Part shown: piece after piece, positions 9,243 to 20,175 of the stretch | Layout: every line of letters starts with the position of its first letter | Numbering within the stretch: position 1 is the first letter of the stretch | Origin: Acinetobacter terrestris | GTDB lineage: Bacteria > Pseudomonadota > Gammaproteobacteria > Pseudomonadales > Moraxellaceae | Direction of reading: 5' to 3' | Assembly: GCF_004331155.1 (NCBI RefSeq) | Contig: NZ_SJNZ01000019.1 | Location: forward strand, 2-61,628 | DNA: 61,627 bases | The notes under the pieces: model-generated | The model's database searches: none | What the model saw: the letters and a program-made list of their open reading frames with translations, nothing else | Told to the model about the DNA's origin: nothing | Position numbers and translations under genes: made by a program

Positions 9243-10607
9243 TTAAATGGCTACATCTTTACCTAACAACTGCGTTAAATCTTGTCGCGCAGCTTCATTT
9301 ATAAGCTGCTTATCAATTTTAACATAAGCGAATTGCTGATCAGACATCACCACAACCTCTTCAATACCACGAATTGCCAAAAGTTGAGAAGTCCACTCAT
9401 CCGTTTGTTTTGCCTCGGGTAAACGCAACACCAGGGATGAAAGATAACGCGGCTGAGCCAAGCCCCAACTGATCAACAACCAGACAATTGCGATAGCACT
9501 TAAGATCCCCCAACCCAAAGCAGTATTATTGAGTAACAATAATTGACCACCAATCATGCCACCAAAAAATGCCCCTAAAAACTGACTGCTGGCATTTACA
9601 CCCATGGCTGTGGCTTTAGACTGAATCGGTGCAGATTTGGATAACCACGAAGGCAACAAGGCTTCCATCACGTTAAAGGCAATAAAGAAGAACCCTAAGC
9701 CTGCCAATAAAATGTATTTTGATTCATAGCCAAAAATCAGCACCAGTAAACCCAGGATAATCCCGCCAATCGCAGTCAGGAAAATGCCGCGCATTTTGCG
9801 ATATTTTTCCGCCAAAATAATGCTTGGAAAAGCAAAAAACAGGCTAATGATCAGTAATGGCAAGTACACCAGACCATGACTGGCCAATGGAATATCAGCA
9901 AACTGAATCAGCTGCGATGGCATATAGATAAACATCGCGGTCAGTAATAAATGCAGTGCAAACACTGAAATATGCAAGCGGTTTAAATCGCCCATTTTCA
10001 GCACTTGTTTCAGTTGTGCAAGATAACCTTGCTGATAATTTTTATGATGACGGGTCACTTTGGGAACCAAGAGCAACATGGAAATTGCCGCCAAGCCCAT
10101 AATGGTGGTGACCCAAAACAGTCCAGAAATACCGACTAAACTGGTGAGCCAAGGCCCAAGGCTAAACGCGAGCATAAAGGAAAACCCAATACTCATTCCC
10201 ATCACGGCCATGGCTTTGCTGCGCTGTTCTTCACGGGTGACATCGGCTAATAGTGCCATCACCACAGCAGAAACTGCACCACCACCGGCAATCGCACGGC
10301 CAATGATCACGCCATAAATGGTTTCAGACATCGCGGCAATTGCACCACCCAGGGCAAACAGCAATAAGCCCAAAATCACCAAAGGCTTACGGCTAAAACG
10401 GTCAGCCAGCAAGCTAAACGGAATTTGTAAAATGGCCTGGGTTAAACCATATACGCCAACCGCCAAACCAATCAGCGCAGGTGTTGCCCCTTGATATGAC
10501 TGTCCTGCTACGGAAAACACAGGAATAATCATGAACAAGCCCAGCATACGCAGCGCAAAAATACTGCTTAAGGCAAAGGTTGAACGGCGTTCTAAAGCAT
10601 TCATCAT
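9243..10607 (-). CDS. yajR: major facilitator transporter, YajR type
   Basis: A 454-aa, 12-helix MFS transporter, exactly the length of E. coli YajR. Motif A appears as LADRFSRKPLV (about residues 62-72) between helices 2 and 3. The last 65 residues form a soluble domain (QLLAIRGIEEVVVMS...) matching the ferredoxin-like YAM domain that distinguishes YajR from other proton-driven efflux proteins. The substrate is not established. First of a probable two-gene run with ssb. Confidence 0.88.
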   Translation of the reverse strand: MMNALERRSTFALSSIFALRMLGLFMIIPVFSVAGQSYQGATPALIGLAVGVYGLTQAILQIPFSLLADRFSRKPLVILGLLLFALGGAIAAMSETIYGVIIGRAIAGGGAVSAVVMALLADVTREEQRSKAMAVMGMSIGFSFMLAFSLGPWLTSLVGISGLFWVTTIMGLAAISMLLLVPKVTRHHKNYQQGYLAQLKQVLKMGDLNRLHISVFALHLLLTAMFIYMPSQLIQFADIPLASHGLVYLPLLIISLFFAFPSIILAEKYRKMRGIFLTAIGGIILGLLVLIFGYESKYILLAGLGFFFIAFNVMEALLPSWLSKSAPIQSKATAMGVNASSQFLGAFFGGMIGGQLLLLNNTALGWGILSAIAIVWLLISWGLAQPRYLSSLVLRLPEAKQTDEWTSQLLAIRGIEEVVVMSDQQFAYVKIDKQLINEAARQDLTQLLGKDVAI

Positions 10608-10700
10608 ATCAATAAGCTTGGTTTTATGAGTTTAATTTCGATGGGCTATCCTACAACATTCATGTTATGGATGTTGAGTTATTCAAAGATCAGCCACGAT

Positions 10701-10728
10701 AAAAAAGGGCACATTTTTATGCGCCCTT
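10701..10728 (-). terminator. terminator after the DUF475 gene
   Basis: On the minus strand AAGGGCGCA pairs with TGTGCCCTT (one G-U pair), followed by a T tract. It separates the DUF475 gene from yajR. Confidence 0.8.
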
Positions 10729-10755
10729 ATTGTAACCGTTTTTCTTAAAAAAGGA

Positions 10756-11841
10756 TTAACCGATCCGTTCTTGACGCTTGGTATATTGAATGGATGCAAT
10801 GACTGCCCAAACAATAAAGGCCACACCAATCAAACCGGTCACAACTTCAGGTACGTGTAGACCCGTGCCGCTCGCCAGCATAATAAATGCCAAAGCACCA
10901 ATCGCGTAATGCGCACCATGCTCAAGGAAAATATAAGCATCTAATGTGCCTTTTTCGACCAGATAAATCGTCATTGAACGCACGAACATTGCACCAATGG
11001 CAAGACCCAGCATAATGATCACAACGTCAGATGTAATCGCAAATGCACCGATGACACCATCAAAACTGAACGATGCATCCAGTACTTCAAGGTAAAGGAA
11101 ACCACCAAAACCGGCTTTAATCACACCTGTAGATGCACCACTGGCATCATGTGCAACAGCATTGCCCTGTTCATCAATTTCAGGTTCACCGCCTAACAAG
11201 TGACTCAGTACTTGAACCCCAATGTAAATAACGATCCCCCAGATTCCTGCCATGGTCACGGCTAAACGTGCAGTTTCCTCTACATTTGCTGCCATGATCA
11301 GCAAGCCAACCAATGCAAGAAATACTGACATTGCAGGTACGTTGGCTAGATTAGACAAACGTGCTTCAAGCCATCTAAACCAGTGCGTGTCTTTTTCGCT
11401 ATCCAGGAAGAAATTCAGGAATACCAGTAACAAGAATGAGCCACCAAATGCTGCAATTTCAGCATGATGTGCCATCAACTTCTCTGAATAAAGAATAGGA
11501 TCATTGATCGCCATTTTCACGACTTCAAGCATACCCATGTCCGCAGTGACTGCAACAATCACAATCGGGAACACCAAACGCATGCCAAATACAGCAATAA
11601 CAATACCGACGGTTAAGAAAATCATTTTCCAGAAATGATCCCAACCGCGCAGTACCGAGGCATTGACCACGGCATTATCGAAAGAAAGTGATACTTCCAT
11701 GACGGCCAGAATGGCAGTAATGGTTAACGCCGTGAACATGGTCTTTAAACCTGCTTCAGGGCCATGCGTAAAGCCCCAATATGCAGATATAGCCAGACAC
11801 ACGATCGTAAAAATGATTGAGAAACCAAAATGTTTCATCAT
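10756..11841 (-). CDS. DUF475 / TerC-superfamily integral membrane protein
   Basis: A polytopic membrane protein of about 361 aa with conserved acidic motifs of the TerC-like group: EVSLSFDNAVVNA near the N-terminus and LDASFSFDGVIGAF in the second half. The two repeats suggest an internally duplicated transporter. Members of this superfamily are linked to metal (Mn2+) or tellurite stress, and the ion here is unknown. An upstream ATG at 11862 exists, but AGGTCG lies 8-13 bases before the ATG pair at 11841, so the shorter form is chosen. No manganese riboswitch was seen ahead of this gene, unlike the GDT1-family gene at 55.7 kb. Confidence 0.82.
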   Translation of the reverse strand: MMKHFGFSIIFTIVCLAISAYWGFTHGPEAGLKTMFTALTITAILAVMEVSLSFDNAVVNASVLRGWDHFWKMIFLTVGIVIAVFGMRLVFPIVIVAVTADMGMLEVVKMAINDPILYSEKLMAHHAEIAAFGGSFLLLVFLNFFLDSEKDTHWFRWLEARLSNLANVPAMSVFLALVGLLIMAANVEETARLAVTMAGIWGIVIYIGVQVLSHLLGGEPEIDEQGNAVAHDASGASTGVIKAGFGGFLYLEVLDASFSFDGVIGAFAITSDVVIIMLGLAIGAMFVRSMTIYLVEKGTLDAYIFLEHGAHYAIGALAFIMLASGTGLHVPEVVTGLIGVAFIVWAVIASIQYTKRQERIG

Positions 11842-12076
11842 GATAGATCGACCTATGAACAAATATATATAGAGAGTAAATTCGGTAAAACTTAAAAAAG
11901 AACTTAAGATTTTATGTGCACAATTATGACGACTTTTTGCTATTAATCCAAAATTCTTCGTATGATTTTTTTCAAGAGAAATATACTATTTATGCAGCTT
12001 GATATCTTGGCGTGAAAACTCTTGTTATAGTCCTGCCTTCTGTAAATTCTTCTTTTATTATCGACAGGATGATGAC

Positions 12077-12748
12077 ATGAGCTTTTCTCAAGATGTATGG
12101 CAGCGAAATTTGGCTTTATATCAAAAAACTTTAGCCCTGCCATTTAACCAGGAACTTGCACAAGGCACTTTGAGCAAAGACGTTTTTAGTCATTATGTGA
12201 TTCAGGATGCGCATTATTTACTGGCTTATGGTCGATCACTTGCAGTCTGTGCTGCCAAAGCCTTTGAAGCCGATGACGTGATTCAGTTTGCCGAGGCTGC
12301 CAGAATTGCCATTGTGGTTGAACGCAGTCTGCATGATGGCTTTATGCAGGAATTTGATATCACCAAAAAAGAATTTGAATCCACGCCTCTTACCTTGGCT
12401 TGTCATCATTACAGCTCGTTTTTAACGGCAACTGCTTGGTCTGAAAGCTATCCGGTGGTCTTGGCTTCCTTACTGCCATGTTTCTGGATTTATGCCGAAG
12501 TGGGTAAAGATATTGTCGATAATTCAATCCCGAATAATCCCTATCAAGCTTGGGTCGATACCTATTCAGGTGAAGAATTCAATGAGGCGGTGCGAAATGT
12601 GATTGCCACAATTGATAAAGTTGCTGCACGCTGTGATGCCGATACCCTTGAGAAAATGCACCAGGCTTATACCACAGCGGCCAAACTGGAATGGCTGTTC
12701 TGGGATAGTGCATATGATCAACGCCAGTGGTTGGGCTTGGATCAGTAA
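12077..12748 (+). CDS. tenA: aminopyrimidine aminohydrolase (thiaminase II)
   Basis: A 223-aa all-helical TenA protein that salvages pyrimidine breakdown products of thiamine to HMP. The B. subtilis catalytic set is conserved at identical positions: D44, Y112, nucleophile C135 (LLPCFWIYAE) and E205 (KLEWLFWD). The ATG at 12077 follows ACAGGATGATGAC with a usable Shine-Dalgarno sequence; the open frame extends upstream to 11999, but that part lacks family similarity. No THI-box riboswitch was found in front. It stands alone, followed by a very strong palindromic terminator. Confidence 0.93.
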   Translation: MSFSQDVWQRNLALYQKTLALPFNQELAQGTLSKDVFSHYVIQDAHYLLAYGRSLAVCAAKAFEADDVIQFAEAARIAIVVERSLHDGFMQEFDITKKEFESTPLTLACHHYSSFLTATAWSESYPVVLASLLPCFWIYAEVGKDIVDNSIPNNPYQAWVDTYSGEEFNEAVRNVIATIDKVAARCDADTLEKMHQAYTTAAKLEWLFWDSAYDQRQWLGLDQ

Positions 12749-12822
12749 TAAACAATAAGAAATGAATTACTCCCTTCTACTGTTAATAGGCAAGATTTTC
12801 TCACCAAGATTACTTTAATCAT

Positions 12823-12874
12823 CTCCCCTTGCGGACTCAAAATATATTTTGAGTCCGCAAGGGGAGGGATTTTT
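12823..12874. terminator. 44-bp perfect palindrome acting as bidirectional terminator
   Basis: CTCCCCTTGCGGACTCAAAA and its exact reverse complement meet with no spacer base other than the central ATAT (12823-12866), followed by GGATTTTTTT. It lies between the convergent tenA and glpM-like genes. The stem is far longer than that of a usual intrinsic terminator. Confidence 0.85.
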
Positions 12875-13216
12875 TTACTGCTGAAATATCTGCCAGCCAT
12901 AAATCAGCCCGGCTGCTGCCACAACCCAGCACAGCGTTGCTACGCCCAAACACGACCACATCGACATTCTGGTTGCCAGCACATACACCATCAACAGATA
13001 AATAAAATAGGGAATGAGCGACCATAACCCGAATAAAGCGGTTTTCTGTAAAGCTGCTGCACCCTGCTGCTGTGACACAATCACATGCGCAATCAAGGCA
13101 AAAGTCGGAAATAACGGCACCAGTCCTGCAATATAAAATGCCTTGCTTTTAGAAAGTATCGAAATTAGCAGTACCACTGCGGCGCCCAATATACATTTCA
13201 AAAATAAAGACAACAT
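12875..13216 (-). CDS. GlpM family inner-membrane protein
   Basis: A protein of about 113 aa with four hydrophobic segments, closely resembling E. coli YdgC and Pseudomonas GlpM. The clearest block is FYIAGLVPLFPTFALIAHVIVS, and WSLIPYFIYLL is also conserved. In Pseudomonas GlpM has been tied to alginate production; the biochemical role is unknown. The ATG at 13216 (MLSLFLK) is chosen over an extension to 13237 because family members begin there. It is on the same strand as the DUF1304 gene 50 bases upstream and may be co-transcribed. Confidence 0.85.
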   Translation of the reverse strand: MLSLFLKCILGAAVVLLISILSKSKAFYIAGLVPLFPTFALIAHVIVSQQQGAAALQKTALFGLWSLIPYFIYLLMVYVLATRMSMWSCLGVATLCWVVAAAGLIYGWQIFQQ

Positions 13217-13268
13217 ATTCACAGATCCAGCAGGCAAACGTTTTTAAAAATGAATTCTATGCCGATCC

Positions 13269-13622
13269 TTAAAATATATTTACTACAATTAAAGCAAGCA
13301 ATGCAGGGACAGCCTGAATATAAATGATCTTTTTACTGGCAGTAATGCCGCCATAAATCCCGGCAACCCAAACACAGCCTAAAAAGAAGTTGGCCAGTGC
13401 CCTGGCATAAGCATCAGGTGCAAACAGCGACCAAATTAATCCGGCAGCTAAAAAACCGTTATATAAACCCTGATTTTGCGCTAAAACTTTGGTCAATTTT
13501 GCCTTTTCCAGATTATGGCCAAACGCCTTCATGCCAGACGGTTTATCCCACAGGAACATTTCAAGAACCAGAAAATAAATATGTAGCAATGCAATCAGTG
13601 TGATTAAAACTTTCGCAATCAT
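13269..13622 (-). CDS. DUF1304 family membrane protein
   Basis: A 117-aa protein with four predicted helices. It begins MIAKVLITLIALLHIYF and contains the family pattern EMFLWDKPSG, NQGLYNGFLAAGL and a C-terminal GIYGG block. AAGGAA lies about 10 bases before the ATG at 13622. The upstream open extension (13703) is highly basic and lacks family similarity. Function unknown. Confidence 0.88.
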   Translation of the reverse strand: MIAKVLITLIALLHIYFLVLEMFLWDKPSGMKAFGHNLEKAKLTKVLAQNQGLYNGFLAAGLIWSLFAPDAYARALANFFLGCVWVAGIYGGITASKKIIYIQAVPALLALIVVNIF

Positions 13623-13881
13623 TGTTTTAATTTCCTTTTTTATTTTGATGCTATTGTGCTGTGATTTTGCTTTTTTAGCGATACCTTCTGCAACATGATT
13701 CACATTAAAAGTAACTTATTCAGGCTTGTGGCGCTCTAGAAAGCTCGCTACAGTCTTATAAAACTTAATTAAATTGATTTAGCCGACACAATATGTCGCT
13801 AAAAAATGATTTTATTCAACTTGAACAAAATTAAATCGCTATCATATATAACCTTCAATTTGCACATTACCGAGATGTTTT

Positions 13882-16713
13882 ATGAGCCAAAGTCATATCC
13901 GTATTCGAGGCGCACGTACCCATAACTTAAAAAATGTGTCACTCGATATTCCACGCGACAAATTCGTGGTGATTACGGGACTCTCAGGCTCAGGTAAATC
14001 TTCCTTAGCTTTTGACACTTTATATGCTGAAGGTCAGCGCCGTTATGTAGAATCGCTTTCTGCCTATGCGCGCCAGTTCCTTTCGCAAATGGAAAAACCG
14101 GAAGTCGATTCTATTGAAGGTTTAAGTCCTGCGATTGCGATTGAACAGAAATCTACCAGCCATAACCCACGTTCAACTGTGGGAACAATCACGGAAATTT
14201 ACGACTATTTACGTCTGTTATATGCCCGTGTCGGAACACCGTACTGTCCTGAACATGACCTGCCGATGGTGGCACAAACTGTATCTGAAATGGTCGATGC
14301 AGTAAAAAATCTGGAAGAAGGCACGGCTTTAATGCTGCTTGCGCCTGTAGTGCGTGAACGTAAGGGCGAATACACCAACCTGTTTGAGCAATTGCAAAGC
14401 CAAGGTTTTGTCCGTGCCCGTGTCGATGGTGAAATTGTTGAAATTGACACTCCACCCGAGCTGGATAAAAAGAAAAAACACACCATTGAAGTGGTGGTGG
14501 ATCGCTTTAAAGTCCGTGATGACTTAGGCAACCGTATTGCAGAATCTTTCGAAACTGCGCTGCGTTTAGGTGGTGACATCGCGATTTTATCGTGGATGAA
14601 AGGCGAACAAGCGGATCGTGTGTTCTCGGCAAAGCATTCCTGCCCTGAATGTGACCGTGCCGTTGCAGAACTCGAACCACGTTTGTTCTCGTTCAACAAT
14701 CCATTTGGTGCCTGCCCTGCCTGTGATGGTTTAGGTACACGCAGCCATTTTAGTACTGAAAAACTGATTCCAAACAGTGAAGTATCATTAAGCCAAGGCG
14801 CCATTCGTGGTTGGGACAGACAGCGTCCGTATTACTACAGCATGATTGAAAAAGTCGCAGCGCATTTTGGCTTTTCTCTGGATACGCCGTGGAATGAACT
14901 GGATGCCGACATCAAAAAGAAATTCCTTTACGGAACAGGCAAAGACAAAGTTGATTTAAGCTATATCGATGAGCGTGGTCGTCAGCATAAGCGGGTTCAA
15001 CCTTTTGAAGGCATTTTGCCGCATCTGGAGCGTCGCTACCGTGAAACTGAATCGAATTATGTTCGTGATGATTTAGCGCAATATTTATCCAATGCAGCCT
15101 GTGATGCCTGTGGCGGTTCACGTCTGAATGAAATTTCACGTAACGTCCGAGTCAAAGACAAAACCATCGCGCAAATTACCAAAATGTCGATTGGCGATGC
15201 CGAAGCTTATTATCAAGACCTACAGCTTGAGGGTGCCAAAGGCGAAATTGGCGATAAGATTTTCAAGGAAATTCGCGAGCGCCTACATTTCCTTGTTTCT
15301 GTCGGCTTGAACTATTTAAGTCTGTCGCGTTCTGCCGAAACCCTGTCGGGTGGTGAAGCACAGCGTATTCGTCTGGCTTCGCAAATTGGTGCGGGTTTGA
15401 TGGGTGTGATGTACGTATTGGATGAACCGTCGATTGGTCTGCATCAACGTGATAATGACCGTCTGCTTGAAACTTTAGTTCGCTTACGTGACCTAGGCAA
15501 TACAGTTTTAGTCGTCGAGCATGATGAAGATGCAATTCGTGCTGCGGATCATATTATTGATATTGGCCCGGGTGCCGGTGTGCATGGCGGTCATATTATT
15601 GCCGAAGGTACCTATGAAGAAATTTTGGCAAATCCTGACTCGCTTACCGGACAGTATTTATCAGGCAAGTTAAAAATTAAAGTGCCGAAAGTGCGTACTC
15701 AACCACCCAAACCTGAAGAAAAAATCAAGCTGATGGGTGCTGCGGGTCACAATCTACAGAATGTCGATTTGACCATTCCTTTAGGCATTATGACCTGTGT
15801 GACAGGGGTTTCAGGTTCGGGTAAATCGACATTGATTAACCGTACCCTTTTACCGCTTGCCGCAACGCAATTGAATGGCGCAACCACTTTAACCGCTGAA
15901 AAATTTGATTCGATTGATGGCTTACAGTTCCTCGATAAAGTCGTGGATATTGACCAAAGCCCGATTGGACGTACGCCTCGTTCTAACCCAGCAACCTATA
16001 CGGGTTTGTTCACCCCGATCCGTGAACTCTTCGCACAAACACCTGAAGCCAAAGCACGTGGTTATGCTGCGGGTCGTTTCTCATTTAACGTGAAAGGTGG
16101 TCGTTGTGAAGCCTGTGAAGGCGATGGCATGATTAAAGTGGCGATGCATTTCCTGCCGGATATGTATGTGCCTTGCGATGCCTGTCATGGCGACCGTTAT
16201 AACCGTGAAACGCTAGAAGTCGGTTATAAAGGCAAAAATATTTCTGATGTTTTAGGCATGACTGTTGAAGATGCAATGCATTTTTTCGAAGCTATTCCCG
16301 TAATTCACCGCCGTCTAGAGACTTTAACGCAAGTCGGTTTGGGTTATATCCGTTTAGGTCAATCTGCAACAACCCTTTCTGGTGGTGAAGCACAACGTGT
16401 AAAACTGGCACGTGAGTTGGCGAAACGCGATACGGGTAAAACTTTATATATTCTGGATGAACCGACCACAGGTCTGCATTTCCATGACATTGCGAAACTG
16501 TTAGATATTCTGCATCAGCTCCGCGATAAGGGTAATACCATTGTGGTGATTGAGCATAATCTGGATGTGATTAAAACTGCGGATTGGGTAATTGACCTTG
16601 GTCCTGAAGGTGGTGCCGGTGGCGGTATGATTATTGCTGAAGGTACACCTGAAGAAATGTCTAAATCTGAAGTTTCACATACAGCGAAGTTCTTGAAGCC
16701 ATTGCTTAAATAA
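13882..16713 (+). CDS. uvrA: excinuclease ABC subunit A
   Basis: A 943-aa DNA damage sensor of nucleotide excision repair, working with UvrB and UvrC. It is a tandem ABC ATPase: first Walker [10 protein letters not shown] (near residue 32), second GVSGSGKST (near residue 640), and two ABC signatures LSGGEAQR. Cysteine pairs CPECDRA..CPACDG and [14 protein letters not shown] form the zinc sites. Length equals that of the E. coli protein within a few residues. It starts at ATG after CGAGATGTTTT. No SOS box was sought as decisive because Acinetobacter lacks LexA. A clear terminator follows. Confidence 0.98.
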   Translation: MSQSHIRIRGARTHNLKNVSLDIPRDKFVVITGLSGSGKSSLAFDTLYAEGQRRYVESLSAYARQFLSQMEKPEVDSIEGLSPAIAIEQKSTSHNPRSTVGTITEIYDYLRLLYARVGTPYCPEHDLPMVAQTVSEMVDAVKNLEEGTALMLLAPVVRERKGEYTNLFEQLQSQGFVRARVDGEIVEIDTPPELDKKKKHTIEVVVDRFKVRDDLGNRIAESFETALRLGGDIAILSWMKGEQADRVFSAKHSCPECDRAVAELEPRLFSFNNPFGACPACDGLGTRSHFSTEKLIPNSEVSLSQGAIRGWDRQRPYYYSMIEKVAAHFGFSLDTPWNELDADIKKKFLYGTGKDKVDLSYIDERGRQHKRVQPFEGILPHLERRYRETESNYVRDDLAQYLSNAACDACGGSRLNEISRNVRVKDKTIAQITKMSIGDAEAYYQDLQLEGAKGEIGDKIFKEIRERLHFLVSVGLNYLSLSRSAETLSGGEAQRIRLASQIGAGLMGVMYVLDEPSIGLHQRDNDRLLETLVRLRDLGNTVLVVEHDEDAIRAADHIIDIGPGAGVHGGHIIAEGTYEEILANPDSLTGQYLSGKLKIKVPKVRTQPPKPEEKIKLMGAAGHNLQNVDLTIPLGIMTCVTGVSGSGKSTLINRTLLPLAATQLNGATTLTAEKFDSIDGLQFLDKVVDIDQSPIGRTPRSNPATYTGLFTPIRELFAQTPEAKARGYAAGRFSFNVKGGRCEACEGDGMIKVAMHFLPDMYVPCDACHGDRYNRETLEVGYKGKNISDVLGMTVEDAMHFFEAIPVIHRRLETLTQVGLGYIRLGQSATTLSGGEAQRVKLARELAKRDTGKTLYILDEPTTGLHFHDIAKLLDILHQLRDKGNTIVVIEHNLDVIKTADWVIDLGPEGGAGGGMIIAEGTPEEMSKSEVSHTAKFLKPLLK

Positions 16714-16736
16714 TTTTTTTATCCTAAATGCATGAT

Positions 16737-16768
16737 AAAACGGTGATTCATTCACCGTTTTTTTTATT
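16737..16768 (+). terminator. terminator after uvrA
   Basis: AAAACGGTGA pairs with TCACCGTTTT around TTCAT and is followed by a T tract. Confidence 0.92.
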
Positions 16769-16902
16769 TTAAATTAAGAATATGACCGCATTAGAAATTT
16801 TAGATACAGCGGTTAATTGGACTCGGTAATTCAATCACTGCTATTACGACCTATGTAAACTAAAATTTAAAAATAAACCTTAATAAATCTTGGATTCATG
16901 AG

Positions 16903-17003
16903 TGTGGCATGGATGCCACATGTTTCCCATCACGACATGGATGTCGTGTATGGGAAACGAAAGGTTTTTGTCTACTTTTGACCTTTCAAAAGTAGAGATA
17001 ATG
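16903..17003 (+). repeat. three-hairpin palindromic repeat element, copy 1
   Basis: Hairpin 1: TGTGGCAT-GG-ATGCCACA (16903-16920). Hairpin 2: CACGACAT-GG-ATGTCGTG nested inside TTTCCCAT/ATGGGAAA (16923-16957). Hairpin 3: CTACTTTTGA-CCTT-TCAAAAGTAG (16972-16995), preceded by GGTTTTTGT and followed by a CCTACG motif. The same order and the same CATGGATG hairpin core occur at 42026-42128 with different arm sequences. This is probably an Acinetobacter interspersed repeat or a structured RNA. Confidence 0.8.
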
Positions 17004-17072
17004 CCTACGCAAAGGTATCAAAATTGAATCAATCAAATGAGGCAGTGCTGATTTCAAAGAATTAAGCATTGT

Positions 17073-17300
17073 TTGTTAAGCAAGTTATCTAATATTGAAC
17101 CCTTAAAAATCATTGAAGATAAACATGGATTACATACAGTATTAAAAGATAGCTTAAGTCAACTTTATGGCTATACCTCTGATGCGGATGGTATTCGCCA
17201 TGCCATGCTCGAAGAATCTAATTCAACTTATATCGATGCAAAATTTATGCTGGTTGCATGCACCAATTTTATTAATTATTTGATTGAGAAAACCAAATAA
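17073..17300 (+). pseudogene. Abi_C-like C-terminal fragment (abortive infection protein remnant)
   Basis: A frame open from 17052 encodes about 75 recognisable residues, with HTVLKDSLSQLYGYTSDADG and IRHAML followed by DAKFMLVACTNFINYLI. This is the pattern of the Abi_C (abortive infection C-terminal) domain. Family proteins carry this domain at the end of a much larger protein, and nothing upstream in any frame supplies the missing part. The only possible start is TTG, with no good ribosome-binding site. It is best read as a decayed remnant of a phage-defence type gene, sitting directly after a repeat element. Domain assignment is from pattern memory. Confidence 0.65.
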
Positions 17301-17318
17301 ATATAGGGTGATACAATA

Positions 17319-19022
17319 TCACCCTGCTACTGCATTTTTCCCATTTTCTTTGGCTTTAAATAAAGACTTATCGGCTTTTTCTAATAATGCCATCCACGAT
17401 GCTGCACCAACAGCCACACCAGCACTGACAGAAACCTGAATATTTTGATTAATCTCGGCAATGTAGAGTTCAGAGTTGCCAATTTCTTTCAGAATTTTAT
17501 TCGCGACAACCCAAGCGTCATCAAAATCAGCCTGTTCGATTAATACCAAAAATTCATCACCACCGTAACGAATGATCAAATCTGAATTTCGCACATTAAC
17601 TTGTAATTTTTCCGCAACCAGCCGGATAACTTCATCACCAACAATATGCCCAAATGTATCATTTACATGTTTAAAATCATCAATATCAAAAATAATGAGG
17701 GCTGTTTGAGTAAATTTTTCAGGTTTCTTTTCCAAATACTTAATATATTCATCCAAAGCCAAACGGTTAGATACACCAGTTAAACTATCAGTATTGGCAA
17801 TGTTCCTAAGCTGAAATTCTAAAGCATCGCGTTGCTGTAGCACACGTTTCAATTTTTTAATTGCCTGTAACAAAGTCACCGGATCATTAGATAACTCATC
17901 ATATTCACTATCTGTAACCTTATGCTGGGCCAAACGAAAAATTGTATTTCTGGCTTTAATTAAAGGTTTAAATACCCCATTTCGCGCATAGATCATGGTA
18001 AAACCTGCGGTAACCAGACAAATGATTGCAACCAAAAGCGTTAGGATAAATTGCTGTTGTGCCTGCTTTTTCTGGTTTTGAGCAACGCTCACACTATAAT
18101 CAAGAATATAGGTTTGTAAATTCACCACGGTGGCAAATTTATCAACCATTGCTTCTGTGAGTTGCGTACCCGTCAATGAATATGCCCGATTTTGCATACT
18201 CTCATTGATTAAGCCCGCAACAATTGGAATACCTTGGTCTAAAAACTGTGTTTTTACTTGGTGGTGCAAAGCCAAATATTCCGGGGTCTTAGCTTGTTTG
18301 GGCTGGATAGTATTGACCAAGCCCCATAAATAATGTGCCTGATGTTGAGTCTGTAATGATCGGGCCAGATTATCTTCAGGTATTTTTTCTGCAAAAGTCA
18401 CCGACGCAATGATATTCGAGGCAATTCGCCCGGCCTGATCGCGTAAATCTGCCAGAATTAAAATGAGGGTGTAGGAATCGGAAACAGATGTGTCCTTAGC
18501 TACAGTGTGCAGCAATACATTTTTTAAAATTTTCTGACAACTGTCCCATGCCATGAACATTTGCTTAATCGCATCATCAAGCTGTTTTGAAGTCCGTTCA
18601 GATCGGGGCAAAGCAGCATAAGCATCTACAGCTTGACGACCTTGCTGTAACGTTACTTTTAAATTGGATGATAATCCGGGTACCTGAGCAGAAAAGCCCG
18701 CTGCATTTAAAATTTGTAGGGTTTGCTCAATTTGTAAATCGACTTCTTTTCGATACCTATGCAACTCATTTAGATTTGCTTCCAACTCATCAGGGGTACT
18801 TGACATCACCTTATTCGCAGGCGCCCGCTCGCGCGAAACTTTATTGGCTAAATCTGCAACCGCACGTAGTGCAGAAATTTCCGTCAAGGCACGATCCGCT
18901 TTTTGATAACTTTGATAGCTACTAATAATTAAAGGAATAGAAAGGAAAAGCAGTGAGAAGATAATGATGATCATCGACAAGTAAAGCCGTTGGCTAATCT
19001 GTTCCGAACGTAATTTATACAT
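17319..19022 (-). CDS. membrane-anchored diguanylate cyclase (GGDEF)
   Basis: Predicted 567 aa from the ATG at 19022; an upstream TTG at 19058 is less likely. Order: a transmembrane helix at about residues 17-38, a long helical periplasmic sensor region, a second transmembrane helix around 330-350, a short HAMP-like linker, then a C-terminal GGDEF domain. The active-site motif GGDEF is intact at about 487-491, preceded by the inhibitory site RNSD exactly five residues before it. It should therefore make c-di-GMP and be subject to product feedback. There is no EAL domain. The sensed signal is unknown. Convergent with the Abi_C remnant. Confidence 0.93.
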   Translation of the reverse strand: MYKLRSEQISQRLYLSMIIIIFSLLFLSIPLIISSYQSYQKADRALTEISALRAVADLANKVSRERAPANKVMSSTPDELEANLNELHRYRKEVDLQIEQTLQILNAAGFSAQVPGLSSNLKVTLQQGRQAVDAYAALPRSERTSKQLDDAIKQMFMAWDSCQKILKNVLLHTVAKDTSVSDSYTLILILADLRDQAGRIASNIIASVTFAEKIPEDNLARSLQTQHQAHYLWGLVNTIQPKQAKTPEYLALHHQVKTQFLDQGIPIVAGLINESMQNRAYSLTGTQLTEAMVDKFATVVNLQTYILDYSVSVAQNQKKQAQQQFILTLLVAIICLVTAGFTMIYARNGVFKPLIKARNTIFRLAQHKVTDSEYDELSNDPVTLLQAIKKLKRVLQQRDALEFQLRNIANTDSLTGVSNRLALDEYIKYLEKKPEKFTQTALIIFDIDDFKHVNDTFGHIVGDEVIRLVAEKLQVNVRNSDLIIRYGGDEFLVLIEQADFDDAWVVANKILKEIGNSELYIAEINQNIQVSVSAGVAVGAASWMALLEKADKSLFKAKENGKNAVAG

Positions 19023-19178
19023 GGATTCAGTACGCCCTACACACAAACAACTGGCCAATCATCATCATATTTCGCTTACAATACAAGCGTATATATTACA
19101 TGATTTTTTACTAAAATAATTCTTTCTTATCAACCGTTTATCTTATTTTTTATAAAAATATATTGTTAATACTTATCT

Positions 19179-20108
<930 letters not shown>

Positions 20109-20140
20109 TCAAATATTTTTATTAGAGGGGTAAGAAAATA

Positions 20141-20169
20141 TTTACACATGCCACAAATAAGTGCATAAT
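20141..20169 (+). promoter_or_regulatory. sigma-70-like promoter for candidate small RNA
   Basis: TTTACA (20141-20146), a 17-base spacer and CATAAT (20164-20169) preceded by a TG: a near-consensus promoter with an extended -10 element, in DNA with no gene on this strand for the next 900 bases. Confidence 0.6.
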
Positions 20170-20175
20170 GCCCCG

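Noticed and set aside
11863..12000. Manganese riboswitch before the DUF475/TerC-like gene
   Set aside because: The conserved GGGGAGTAGC and GGCAAGACC strings are absent there.
11999..12076. N-terminal extension of tenA from 11999
   Set aside because: The 26 extra residues lack family similarity, and the ATG at 12077 aligns all catalytic residues to B. subtilis numbering with a ribosome-binding site in front.
13623..13703. 27-residue N-terminal extension of the DUF1304 gene
   Set aside because: It is lysine-rich and unlike the family; AAGGAA supports the ATG at 13622.
19023..19058. Longer start of the diguanylate cyclase (TTG at 19058)
   Set aside because: The ATG at 19022 gives a typical membrane-anchor start.
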